Positions 24,598 to 33,158 of a stretch of DNA of 43,139 bases are shown here, piece after piece (the stretch's first letter is position 1; the number at the start of each line of letters is the position of its first letter). The translations under genes were made by a program, and so were the position numbers. The stretch comes from Flavobacteriaceae bacterium. GTDB lineage: Bacteria > Bacteroidota > Bacteroidia > Flavobacteriales > Flavobacteriaceae. The notes below the pieces were generated by a model, which did not search any database, was not told the DNA's origin, and saw only the letters and a program-made list of their open reading frames with translations. Where the stretch lies: assembly GCA_026988355.1 (NCBI GenBank), contig JALSLK010000081.1, positions 1 to 43,139 of the forward strand, read 5' to 3'.

Positions 24598-25353
24598 ATG
24601 AACAAAGGACAAATCCAAACTAGTATAAGAAATAACATTGCAACTATTACTTTTTCGCATCCAGCAAGTAATTCGTTTTCGAGTGCTTTATTAGAAAGGT
24701 TGGTAGAAAATATACATCGTTTAAGCAAAGACAACGAAACACATGTAATTATTTTACAAAGTGAAGGAGAGAGAGCATTTTGTGCTGGTGCTTCTTTTAA
24801 CGAGTTAATAGCAATAAAAACATTAGCTGAAGGTAAGCAGTTTTTTTCGGGATTTGCCAATTTGCTCAACGCAATGCGAGTATGTAAAAAACTAATTATA
24901 GGAAGAGTACAAGGTAAAGCAGTTGGAGGTGGAGTAGGAATTGTTGCAGCATGCGATTATGTTTTTGCATCCGAAAAAGCATCTATTAAACTATCCGAAT
25001 TAAGCATAGGGATAGGAGCTTTTGTAATCGAACCAGCAGTAAAAAGAAAGATGGGATTGTCTGCATTTAGCGAATTAACTATAGATGCAGAGCATTGGCA
25101 AACTGCATATTGGGCAAAAGAAAAAGGATTATATAATAAAGTCTTTGAAAAAACAGGAGAAATGGATGAGTACATCCAAATATTAGCTACCAAATTAGCA
25201 AGTTATAATCCAAAAGCATTATTAGAAATGAAAAAAAATTTCTGGAATAATACAGAACATTGGAAAGATTTATTAATGGAAAGAGCCAAAATAAGTGGCG
25301 AATTAGTACTTTCACATTTTACTAAAAACGCATTGCAAAAATTTAGAAAGTAG
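24598..25353 (+). CDS. Crotonase-superfamily protein lacking one catalytic Glu
   Basis: The 251-residue protein is clearly crotonase-fold (RAFCAGASFNEL, GKAVGGGVGIVAACDYVFA). The first catalytic glutamate of hydratases is replaced by Gly114 (GGGVGIV instead of GGGxELA), while the second, Glu134 in LSELSIGIG, is kept. The usual PGxGGTQ stretch is replaced by GAFVIEPAVKRK. Family knowledge says that members with only the second acidic residue tend to be isomerases or use other chemistry, so classical hydratase activity is doubtful. It lies 61 bp after fabD and 35 bp before a small membrane-protein gene. Confidence 0.88.
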   Translation: MNKGQIQTSIRNNIATITFSHPASNSFSSALLERLVENIHRLSKDNETHVIILQSEGERAFCAGASFNELIAIKTLAEGKQFFSGFANLLNAMRVCKKLIIGRVQGKAVGGGVGIVAACDYVFASEKASIKLSELSIGIGAFVIEPAVKRKMGLSAFSELTIDAEHWQTAYWAKEKGLYNKVFEKTGEMDEYIQILATKLASYNPKALLEMKKNFWNNTEHWKDLLMERAKISGELVLSHFTKNALQKFRK

Positions 25354-25388
25354 CATTTTCAAATGCTTAAAATACAACCGTATATACT

Positions 25389-25568
25389 ATGTTAAATCTA
25401 ATACTTCCATTTTTACAAATTGATGTCAATGAAAAATTAAAAAATGCACCAGACGATAGTTACCAAATAGGAATTATTATTGGTACTTATTTGCCAGTAA
25501 TTTTGTTGCTAGGAATAGCTTGGTTTGTATATTGGAGAGCAAAAAAACGTAAAGATTTAGAAGATTAA
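25389..25568 (+). CDS. Small single-span membrane protein (59 residues)
   Basis: An ATG at 25389 opens a 59-codon frame ending TAA at 25568. The product has a short hydrophobic start (MLNLILPFLQ), a polar stretch, one clear membrane span (about 27-48, IGIIIGTYLPVILLLGIAWFVYW) and a basic tail RAKKRKDLED, which predicts the C-terminus inside the cell. The positive-inside layout and its place 35 bp after the crotonase gene support a real gene. The 57-bp repeat begins at its last codons. The family is not recognised. Confidence 0.6.
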   Translation: MLNLILPFLQIDVNEKLKNAPDDSYQIGIIIGTYLPVILLLGIAWFVYWRAKKRKDLED

Positions 25569-25619
25569 CCTAAATTATTCACAGGTTTTCGTTATGAAAA
25601 GTAAAAACACCAATAGTAC
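25564..25619 (+). repeat. 57-bp dispersed repeat, direct copy
   Basis: About 50 of 57 positions match the reverse complement of 21261-21317. It starts at the stop of the 59-residue gene and runs straight up to the dispersed repeat at 25625. Confidence 0.85.
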
Positions 25620-25624
25620 TAATA

Positions 25625-25780
25625 ATACCAACTCAACATCAAAATACACTATAAATTATTTATCATTTCACGGTTTTACTGCACTTTAAATTTAAACCAT
25701 AGCTATGCTTTAAATTTCAAGATTGTAAAACATAAAAATAGTTCAAATCTATTTAACGCATTTTGAAATTAAATTAGTAT
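25625..25780 (+). repeat. Dispersed MITE-like repeat, full copy 3 (156 bp)
   Basis: It begins ATACCAACTCAACATCAAAA and ends GCATTTTGAAATTAAATTAG-TAT. The two ends are imperfect inverted repeats (about 17 of 24). The centre has a near-perfect palindrome AAATTTAAA-C-CATAGCTATG-C-TTTAAATTT. It shares about 93% with 32894-33053 and has no open reading frame. Confidence 0.9.
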
Positions 25781-25811
25781 CATTTTATTTTTACCATTTT
25801 CAATTCTTTTT

Positions 25812-27986
25812 TTATAGAATTTTTTTTAATAAAATTTTTTCGTTTTTAAATTGGTTAGCTTCATCTAAAAATAATAACATGAGCTTCCAATTTTCTTTTG
25901 GTTCATAATTGTGTTTGTATTGTTTTGATGTTGTAATATCTAAAATGCCATTTTCTAATTTTGCATTACTAATAAAAGCTCCAGTATTATTAGCTACATT
26001 TTTTATTAATTTATCTATACCAGAAACGGTATATCCATTAGGTATTTTAAGTTTGATATGGTAATTAAATGTTCTTGGATACGTCATATAAATTCCTACA
26101 TTTCTTTGACGTTTCTCATCTTCTATTTCTATTTGACCTCCAATAAACCTACCGATTTCAATAATATAATTGGCTCCAGCCTTTTTTATATACTGATCCT
26201 TAAATGTAAATGATTCATCGTATTCAAATTTTGCATCTAATCCATAACGCCCTGTATTTATTAGAGTATGTTTGTAGTCTTTAATATTATTGAGTTTAAA
26301 TTCATTTTTAACTTGTTTTTCTAATTCTTTTTTTTGATTCTTTTTTATTTTAGATGTAACGGCATTAAATTCTTTTTCAACTTTGGCTTTACGTTTTTTC
26401 TTTCTAATTAAATCAATCAATTTTTTAGTTCCATATTTTTCGTAATCTTCATAGACATAATCATGAAATAATAAGCGATCAGATTGGTCACTTATTTTGC
26501 AATATCCCGTTAAATTATTATGTGTGTCTACAGAAAAACCGGAAAATTCTGTATTTAATTCTAAATTTATTTCTTTGTTGGATACATTTTTCTTGTAGTC
26601 GGAGTTTGGTAAAACTCCTTTTTTAACTCCTTTTATTTTATGTCTTTCATTAGTAGTTAATAAATAGATGTCTGTACCATGTAATAATGGAGAAATCTGG
26701 TTTATATTTGTATGAGGTCCAAAAAATTGTGCATACAATGGATTTTTTGTTTTGATTTTAACTAAAACTTCTACATTTTCTTCAATTAATAAATCTTTTA
26801 TATTTCCATTATAACGTTTCGTTCCAATTACGATTTCATAATCGATTTTATAATCTTTTAAAAACGCAGTGAAATGTTTTATAAATTGCTTTTTATTTTT
26901 AATAAATACAGGAGTTGCTCCATATAACATAAAAGGCTCCATTATTTTGGCATCACTTACTATAAATGCCTCTACAAAGCGAGTTAAGTAATAATGTCGC
27001 ATATAGTAGTAAGCAGCAATAACTTTTTCTTCGTCGGTTTTAAAATTTTGTGTTTTAAAATATTTAATTACATCACCAAGATGTCCATAAGGTCTAAAAC
27101 GACCATTGTATAATGCCAGCACATCTTCTTTACTTACATTAGATTTTATTATTTTTTCCTCTTCCGATAAAAATGCTATCGTTCTGTTTTCAAATTTACC
27201 AGATCTTGCAAAATATACTTGAAATTTTAAGGATGGCACTTCTGCTAATGGATAAAACCAAATTGGAAAATTATTTTTTGGAATATCACTAGCAAGGAGT
27301 TCGTATTTTCTCAAGTTTCTTTTTTGGGATGGCACTTTTTTTAATTGAGGAGCACCATTTAAAGATTTAAAATTGATAAAAAAATCATTTTCAGATTCTA
27401 AATACAGTTTAAAATCCATTATTGGATATACATCACTTAAAGTTCTCTCTTCTGCTTCAAATGTGTATTCGTCATGCGATTTGAAAGGTTCGTAATTGTA
27501 ATAATAATAATCAATAATATCGTTAACCTCTAAGTTGGAGATTGCTATTTTATAATCATCTTCCTCTTTTATAGCTTCTTTATCTACATCTATTTCTATT
27601 TCTTTGCCATCTTCTTTAATTATTTTAATTGCAAAAAAAACTTTTCCTTTTTTTTGCCAATACGAATAATCTCCACGATTTGATTTGAATTTTTTTCTGA
27701 ATGAGAATTTAGAAAATTCTTCAACAGCATTTTTATCAAGTAATTTTATTCTTTTTCTAAAGGAAGTCTTATACGTTACTTTTTTACCAAACTTATTGTA
27801 ACTATAATTTATGTTTTTATAGATAATAACAGCAGATTCATTTTTCCATTTTTCTGGAATTTCATTTGCATTTTTAAATGCATCGTTACTTCCCCAAAAA
27901 TAATCTTTTATTTCTTGTTCCTTTTTGTTTTGTGCTGTAATAATTGCAATAAAAAACAGAAGTGCTATTAATAATTTGTATTTCAT
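25812..27986 (-). CDS. DUF3857-type exported protein with degenerate transglutaminase core
   Basis: The 724-residue protein has a signal peptide (LLIALLFFIAIITAQ). An N-terminal DUF3857-like beta domain (~35-260) is followed by a transglutaminase-like helical core (~290-400) and a C-terminal beta domain. Aligned with the neighbouring paralogue through the shared IGTKR, the position of the catalytic Cys is Asn364, and no His/Asp equivalents are seen, so it should not be an active transglutaminase or peptidase. The neighbour's stop and this gene's ATG are one base apart (TAA-T-ATG), so they are translationally coupled. Its role may be structural or as a partner of the active paralogue (inference). 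Confidence 0.85.
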   Translation of the reverse strand: MKYKLLIALLFFIAIITAQNKKEQEIKDYFWGSNDAFKNANEIPEKWKNESAVIIYKNINYSYNKFGKKVTYKTSFRKRIKLLDKNAVEEFSKFSFRKKFKSNRGDYSYWQKKGKVFFAIKIIKEDGKEIEIDVDKEAIKEEDDYKIAISNLEVNDIIDYYYYNYEPFKSHDEYTFEAEERTLSDVYPIMDFKLYLESENDFFINFKSLNGAPQLKKVPSQKRNLRKYELLASDIPKNNFPIWFYPLAEVPSLKFQVYFARSGKFENRTIAFLSEEEKIIKSNVSKEDVLALYNGRFRPYGHLGDVIKYFKTQNFKTDEEKVIAAYYYMRHYYLTRFVEAFIVSDAKIMEPFMLYGATPVFIKNKKQFIKHFTAFLKDYKIDYEIVIGTKRYNGNIKDLLIEENVEVLVKIKTKNPLYAQFFGPHTNINQISPLLHGTDIYLLTTNERHKIKGVKKGVLPNSDYKKNVSNKEINLELNTEFSGFSVDTHNNLTGYCKISDQSDRLLFHDYVYEDYEKYGTKKLIDLIRKKKRKAKVEKEFNAVTSKIKKNQKKELEKQVKNEFKLNNIKDYKHTLINTGRYGLDAKFEYDESFTFKDQYIKKAGANYIIEIGRFIGGQIEIEDEKRQRNVGIYMTYPRTFNYHIKLKIPNGYTVSGIDKLIKNVANNTGAFISNAKLENGILDITTSKQYKHNYEPKENWKLMLLFLDEANQFKNEKILLKKIL

Positions 27987-27987
27987 A

Positions 27988-29916
27988 TTATTTTTTTATT
28001 AGTGTAATTTGTTCGTTGTAAAGTTTTACTAAATCGTTATTAAAAGTATTCCAAGATTCAAAATCTATTTTTTTAATTATCGCTTTTTTAATTTTAAATT
28101 TCTTTTTATAAATAATTCTATTTTCATTTTTTGTAAACGTAACTTCTAAATCGTAATTGTCTGTATGTAAAGCAATATTTTTAGGCAATTCTAAAATTTT
28201 ATATGTTTCAGGTACAGATAAAACAGTTGTAGATATTATTTTCTTTTTAGAACTAAAAATGTAATCTAACTTGCGTTTTTTAAAGTTATGAGACGAAAAT
28301 TCTTTATCGAAATCTAAATTTATATACAACTCTTTATCAAAAATGGATACAGCATTTTTTATGGTCAGGCTATAATTTAACTCTAAACTAGATTCTCTAT
28401 TGTTTAAATCAGATGTTTTTATATTAGATACAGTAATATTTGTATTATCTCTACTAAGATATTTTTTTAGAGACTTGTCTTTTTTATCTTTTTTAATATT
28501 ACTTATAGTATATAATAATTCTGTTCTTCGTTCGCCACCATAGTTTCTTGTTGCCGAACCAGTCAACTCTTCTCCTTCTAATTTCAGAGTATAATTTATT
28601 ATTTCTTTATTAAATTCGTAGTTTAACTCAGGAACTTTTTTTAATATAAAATCATTTCCGTTTTCAATCAGGGCTTCTTTTCCTTGAATTCTATGCGCAT
28701 ATTCTCCAAACGGATTGTATTTTTCGGTTGCATCTAAAAATGTTATTTCTCCATTAATTATAACGGCACAAATCATGTGATTATCTACAGATAAATTAGG
28801 TGTAGAATAATCGTAAGCAATTCTTTTTGTACCAATCCAAACTAATCTTGAATCGAAACCAGCCTCAATAAGCATCTGTTTAGTAAGGTTAGCCATACCT
28901 TTACAATCGCCATATTTTTTTTGAAATACATTAACAGCTTCGTCTGGTTTAAAACCAGCAATACCATCTTCAAAAGCAATGTATCGAATATTATCTTGTA
29001 CCCAATAATAGATGTTTTTTATTTTTTCAACATCTGTTTTTGCATTTTTTGTTAAATCTAAAACAGTATTTTTAAAAGGTTCATTCTCATTTTTTAATTC
29101 TTTTACTAGAGATTGATACCAGTTATATAAATCTTTAGTCTCCTTAAAAAGAATGTTCTCTTTCGTGTTATTTGTATACGATTTTGGTAAAATTAGTAAG
29201 TGTGGATATATATAAGTTGGTCCTGGTGCAGATTCTTCTTTGGATTTTGCAGGAATATCTTCTAAGGTAAACGTATATGTTTTGGAATTTTGTTTTGGAT
29301 TCGTAGTAATTTGCTTTTTAATGTCGTAACCTTTAAAATTAATTTCTTTTAATTCTAGATTTAGCCAATTTGGAATTACAATTGTTATTTTTTTATTTTC
29401 TATTGGATATTCATCATTAAAATACAATTTGGTGAAATATTTAATATCTGTAATTCGTTCTTTTAAAATGGACTTGTATTTATAACCTTTTAGAGGAAAA
29501 TCTATATTAACATATTTCACTCTAGAATCGTTATGGAAAAGACCCTGACTTGTAAAGGCTTCATCTTCAATTCGAAAACCTGTTCTTTTTTTATTTTTAT
29601 ATAAAATATTAAATGTCAAAATTTTAGATTGTCCGTCATAAAAATAATATTTCTGAATATCTGCACGCTCGTCTAAATTAATTAAGTCTTCTTCTATTTT
29701 ATGATTAACTACAACTTTTTCTGTTTTTTTATTAAAATTAAATGTAACATTTTCAGTACTTTTTATAATTGCAACATTATCTTTCTCGTCAAATTTTTCT
29801 TTTAATTTAACGGCTTGTGCAATGTCAGTATCATTCGGTTCTATTTTTTTTTGGGCGTAAATAATAACAGAAAATAGGTTATTTATTAATATATATAGAA
29901 GTACAATTTTTTTCAT
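27988..29916 (-). CDS. DUF3857 and transglutaminase-like exported protein with intact triad
   Basis: The 642-residue protein has an N-terminal export signal ending SVIIYAQ. A DUF3857 domain (~50-260) precedes a transglutaminase-like cysteine domain (~290-410) with the full catalytic set: Cys338 in KYGDCKGMANL, His380 in DNHMICAV and Asp395 in TFLDATEKY. The C-terminal ~200 residues are beta-rich. Such proteins act in the Bacteroidota envelope as proteases or cross-linking enzymes, with unknown substrates. It is the first gene of a two-gene operon with the degenerate paralogue. Confidence 0.9.
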   Translation of the reverse strand: MKKIVLLYILINNLFSVIIYAQKKIEPNDTDIAQAVKLKEKFDEKDNVAIIKSTENVTFNFNKKTEKVVVNHKIEEDLINLDERADIQKYYFYDGQSKILTFNILYKNKKRTGFRIEDEAFTSQGLFHNDSRVKYVNIDFPLKGYKYKSILKERITDIKYFTKLYFNDEYPIENKKITIVIPNWLNLELKEINFKGYDIKKQITTNPKQNSKTYTFTLEDIPAKSKEESAPGPTYIYPHLLILPKSYTNNTKENILFKETKDLYNWYQSLVKELKNENEPFKNTVLDLTKNAKTDVEKIKNIYYWVQDNIRYIAFEDGIAGFKPDEAVNVFQKKYGDCKGMANLTKQMLIEAGFDSRLVWIGTKRIAYDYSTPNLSVDNHMICAVIINGEITFLDATEKYNPFGEYAHRIQGKEALIENGNDFILKKVPELNYEFNKEIINYTLKLEGEELTGSATRNYGGERRTELLYTISNIKKDKKDKSLKKYLSRDNTNITVSNIKTSDLNNRESSLELNYSLTIKNAVSIFDKELYINLDFDKEFSSHNFKKRKLDYIFSSKKKIISTTVLSVPETYKILELPKNIALHTDNYDLEVTFTKNENRIIYKKKFKIKKAIIKKIDFESWNTFNNDLVKLYNEQITLIKK

Positions 29917-30022
29917 TTTATAGATATTTTTTAGCTTGGCAATTTACATAAAAAAATAAGAATAAATTTGTGTAAATAAAGTATTGTCTTTGGGTGGAAT
30001 AAAATAATATTTTGGAGGAAAT

Positions 30023-32047
30023 CTAAACCAAACCAGCACGTTTCAATAAAGCATCTACACTAGGTTCTTTACCTCTAAAACGTTTGTACAATTCCATAGG
30101 TTTTTCGGTACCACCTTTACTAAGAACATTATCTTTAAATTTGCTAGCAATCTTTTTATTAAAAATACCATTCTCTTTAAAGTAAGCAAAAGCATCGGCA
30201 TCTAAAACTTCTGCCCATTTATAAGAATAATAACCCGAAGAATAACCGCCAGAGAAAATATGCGAAAATGAAGTACTCATGCAATTTTCTAATACACTTG
30301 GATATAATTTTGTATCCATAAAAGCATTATTTTCGATTTCTTTTATATTCGTATAATCTTCTGGATTTTTTCCATGCCAATGCATGTCTAAAATACCAAA
30401 ACTAAGTTGGCGTAAAGTAGCCATACCTTCCATAAAATTGGCAGCTTTTTTTATTTTTTCTACCAATTCTATCGGAATAATTTTTCCAGTTTTATAATGT
30501 TTTGCAAATAGACTTAAAGCTTCTTCTTCGTAAGCCCAATTCTCTAATACCTGACTTGGTAATTCTACAAAATCCCATGACACATTTGTGCCAGAAATAC
30601 TAGGATAGGTTGTATTTGCAAGCATGCCGTGTAAAGCATGACCGAACTCATGAAATAAGGTAGTTACTTCGCTAAATGTTAGTAATGACGGTTTGGTTTC
30701 TGTAGGTTTGGTAAAATTACAAACAATAGAAATATGAGGTCTTGAATTTTTACCTTCTTTTTCCCATTGACTTTTATAAGAAGTCATCCAAGCGCCATTT
30801 CTTTTTCCTTCTCTCGGAAAAAAATCAGCATAAAAAACAGCAATAAAGTCTCCATTGGTATTGGTAACTTCGTATGTTTTTACATCTTCGTGATAAGTGT
30901 CAATATTACCGACTTCTTTAAAGTTTAAATCGTATAACTTATTGGCAATTGTAAATACACCTTGCAAAACACTATCTAATGAAAAATAGGGTTTTAAGGC
31001 TTCTTGATCTAAATCAAATAATTCTTTTTTTAGTTTTTCTACATAATAGGAACCATCCCATTTTTGTAAATTTTTAATACCATCTTTAGCAGCAAAATCG
31101 CTAAGTTGTTTAAAATCTTTTTGTGCAGCAGGTTTCGCTTTAGAAAGTAAGTTTTGCAAAAAACCGATTACTTTTTTGGGAGTTTCGGCCATGCGTTCTT
31201 CTAAAACAAAATGTGCATGTGTCTTATAACCTAATAAGTTGGCGCGTTGGTATCTTAATTTTGTAATGTCTAATACATTCTGTTGGTTGTCATTTTTATT
31301 ATTCTGAAAAGCTCTTTTACCAAAGACTAAAGATAATTTTTTTCGTAAATTTCTATCCTTAGCATACGTCATAAACGGAATATAGCTAGGATAATCTAAA
31401 GTAATTAACCAACCAGTTTTACCCTTACTTTTTGCAAATAATTTTGCAGCTTCTTTTGCACCATCTGGTAAACCATCTAATTGTTTTTCGTCTGTAATTA
31501 GTAATTCAAAGGCATTGCTTTCTGCCAATACATTCTCTCCAAATTGTAATTTTATTTTAGCAAGGTTTTTATCAATTTCTCTTAATGAATTTTTATCCTC
31601 TTTGTTGAGGTTAGCTCCGTTTCTAGTAAAACTTTTATAATTTTTATCGAGTAAAGTCTCTTGTTCAAGACTTAAATTTAAAGTTGCTTTTTGTAGATAG
31701 ATTGCATTAATTCTAGCAAATAATTTTTCGTTTAAGCGAATGTCATTTCCAAAATCAGATAACATAGGAGAAACTTCTTGTGCAATTTTTTGTATTTCTT
31801 TATTGGTTTCGGCCGAATTTAGATTAAAAAAAATAGAAGAAATTCTACTTAGTTTATTTCCCGAAAACTCTAATGCTTCAACAGTATTTTTAAATGTTGG
31901 TTTTTCTACATTTTCAGTAATTGTATCTATTTCTTTTTTAGCCATTTTTATAGCCTCTTCAAAAGCAGGTTTAAAATGTTTCGGCTCAATTTTAGAAAAT
32001 GGAGCAGTGTTATATTTTGTATTAAAATCTTGTAATAATGGATTCAT
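30023..32047 (-). CDS. M3-family metallopeptidase (oligopeptidase A / dipeptidyl carboxypeptidase type)
   Basis: The 674-residue zinc peptidase trims oligopeptides. The HExxH zinc motif is His466-Glu467-x-x-His470 in LFHEFGHALHGML, and the downstream Glu ligand is in DFVELPSQVLENWA. The N-terminus (MNPLLQDFNTKYNTAPFSKI) matches Dcp/OpdA-type proteins and has no signal peptide, so it is cytoplasmic. The C-terminal SGGYSSGYYSYKWAEVLDADAF segment, with the substrate-binding Tyr residues, is conserved. The length is normal (~680). Confidence 0.95.
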   Translation of the reverse strand: MNPLLQDFNTKYNTAPFSKIEPKHFKPAFEEAIKMAKKEIDTITENVEKPTFKNTVEALEFSGNKLSRISSIFFNLNSAETNKEIQKIAQEVSPMLSDFGNDIRLNEKLFARINAIYLQKATLNLSLEQETLLDKNYKSFTRNGANLNKEDKNSLREIDKNLAKIKLQFGENVLAESNAFELLITDEKQLDGLPDGAKEAAKLFAKSKGKTGWLITLDYPSYIPFMTYAKDRNLRKKLSLVFGKRAFQNNKNDNQQNVLDITKLRYQRANLLGYKTHAHFVLEERMAETPKKVIGFLQNLLSKAKPAAQKDFKQLSDFAAKDGIKNLQKWDGSYYVEKLKKELFDLDQEALKPYFSLDSVLQGVFTIANKLYDLNFKEVGNIDTYHEDVKTYEVTNTNGDFIAVFYADFFPREGKRNGAWMTSYKSQWEKEGKNSRPHISIVCNFTKPTETKPSLLTFSEVTTLFHEFGHALHGMLANTTYPSISGTNVSWDFVELPSQVLENWAYEEEALSLFAKHYKTGKIIPIELVEKIKKAANFMEGMATLRQLSFGILDMHWHGKNPEDYTNIKEIENNAFMDTKLYPSVLENCMSTSFSHIFSGGYSSGYYSYKWAEVLDADAFAYFKENGIFNKKIASKFKDNVLSKGGTEKPMELYKRFRGKEPSVDALLKRAGLV

Positions 32048-32079
32048 CTATAAGTAATTTAATGAGGCAATTGATTTTG

Positions 32080-32087
32080 CAAATCTA
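32080..32087 (-). promoter_or_regulatory. -7 promoter box for the M3 peptidase gene
   Basis: On the minus strand TAGATTTG matches TAnnTTTG and lies 32 nt before the ATG at 32047. Confidence 0.5.
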
Positions 32088-32225
32088 AAAGAATAATTGA
32101 TTGTTAAAAAATTCTTTTATAAAGATTTGCCCATTTATCTGTAAAAAAGGAGTTTTAGAAGTTCAAAATAGGATTTTGGAAGTTAACTTGTTAAAAAAAA
32201 TGTACGATTTATAAAATTTCACATC

Positions 32226-32254
32226 AAAATTTACCATCAATGGGAGTAAATTTT
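32226..32254. terminator. Possible terminator after purE
   Basis: AAAATTTAC (32226-32234) is perfectly complementary to GTAAATTTT (32246-32254), 18 bp past the purE stop codon. The stem is AT-only at its base and lacks a separate T-run, so it is a weak candidate. Confidence 0.4.
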
Positions 32255-32271
32255 CTGTTAAATTATAAAAC

Positions 32272-32757
32272 CTAGTTTTTAATTTCCTTTGAAGCTTTAT
32301 TAACTTTAATTTTAAGACTTTCTTTATAAAATAAGATTTTGTCTAAAACACATTTGTCCGAAGCACCAATAATTTGAGCAGCTAAAATACCAGCATTAGT
32401 AGCACCATCGAGAGCGACAGTTGCAACAGGAACACCACTAGGCATTTGTAGAATAGACAAAACAGAATCCCAACCATCGATTGAATTTCTAGATTTTACA
32501 GGAACACCAATTACAGGTAATGGACTCATACTAGCAACCATTCCAGGTAAATGTGCAGCACCACCAGCACCAGCAATAATGACTTTTAAACCACGAGTAT
32601 GTGCGTTTTTTGCATAATCAAATAGTTTTTCAGGTGTTCGATGCGCAGAGACAATATCTACTTCTATTTGGATATCAAAACTTTCTAAAATATCAATTGC
32701 GCCTTGCATAACTGGTAAATCGGAATTGCTTCCCATAATAATTCCTACTTGTGCCAT
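32272..32757 (-). CDS. purE: N5-carboxyaminoimidazole ribonucleotide mutase (PurE class I)
   Basis: PurE converts N5-CAIR to CAIR in purine synthesis. It is recognised by GIIMGSNSDLPVM, the catalytic SAHRTPEKLFDYA and AGAGGAAHLPGM. The long frame reaches 32784, but that ATG falls inside the -7 box at 32782-32789, so I place the start at the ATG at 32757, giving the usual MAQVGIIMGS start and 161 residues. The partner purK, often adjacent in Bacteroidota, is not in this window. Confidence 0.96.
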   Translation of the reverse strand: MAQVGIIMGSNSDLPVMQGAIDILESFDIQIEVDIVSAHRTPEKLFDYAKNAHTRGLKVIIAGAGGAAHLPGMVASMSPLPVIGVPVKSRNSIDGWDSVLSILQMPSGVPVATVALDGATNAGILAAQIIGASDKCVLDKILFYKESLKIKVNKASKEIKN

Positions 32758-32781
32758 ACGTATTGTAATATGAATTAGGTA

Positions 32782-32789
32782 CAAATATA
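32782..32789 (-). promoter_or_regulatory. purE -7 promoter box abutting a repeat fragment
   Basis: On the minus strand TATATTTG matches TAnnTTTG and ends 24 nt before the ATG at 32757. The repeat fragment 32791-32813 starts two bases upstream, so the spacer and -33 region are repeat-derived. Confidence 0.6.
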
Positions 32790-32790
32790 T

Positions 32791-32813
32791 GCATTTTGAA
32801 ATTGATTTGGTAT
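32791..32813 (+). repeat. Right-end fragment of the dispersed repeat beside purE
   Basis: GCATTTTGAAATTGATTTGG-TAT equals the right terminus of the full copies with one or two changes. Confidence 0.8.
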
Positions 32814-32867
32814 TACCATACTATTGTAAATAAGAAAGATTATTATTGGGTTTTTGTAATATTTTTT

Positions 32868-32892
32868 GCGCATTTTGAAATTAAATTGGTAT
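32868..32892 (+). repeat. Second right-end fragment, adjoining full copy 4
   Basis: The sequence is identical to the right terminus of the copy at 32894-33053 and sits one base before that copy's left end, giving a tandem junction of right end to left end. Confidence 0.85.
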
Positions 32893-32893
32893 T

Positions 32894-33053
32894 ATACCAG
32901 CTCAACATCAAAATACGCTATAAATTATTTATCTTTTCACGTTTTACTGCACTTTAAATTTAAACCATAGCCATGCTATGCTTGAAATTTCAAGATTGTA
33001 AAACATAAAAATATTTCAAATCTATTTACCGCATTTTGAAATTAAATTGGTAT
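32894..33053 (+). repeat. Dispersed MITE-like repeat, full copy 4 (160 bp)
   Basis: It matches 25625-25780 almost throughout, with a 5-bp insertion in the central palindrome (CATAG-CCATG-CTATG) and a few substitutions. It carries no open reading frame. Together with the two fragments at 32791 and 32868 it fills most of the 401-bp purE upstream gap (32758-33158). Confidence 0.9.
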
Positions 33054-33158
33054 TAAAAAGAATTTAATTTTTGTAAAACCATATTTTTGTATGCTCAGCT
33101 AATTGGAAGTATTCTCTGTAAACTTATTGAAATATAATTCAATTTTAGAGATAGAAAA

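Noticed and set aside
32758-32784. 9-residue N-terminal extension of PurE
   Set aside because: The ATG lies within the promoter -7 box, so it would not be on the mRNA.
25625-33053. Dispersed repeats as insertion sequences
   Set aside because: At under 160 bp they have no coding frame and no transposase is seen in the window.
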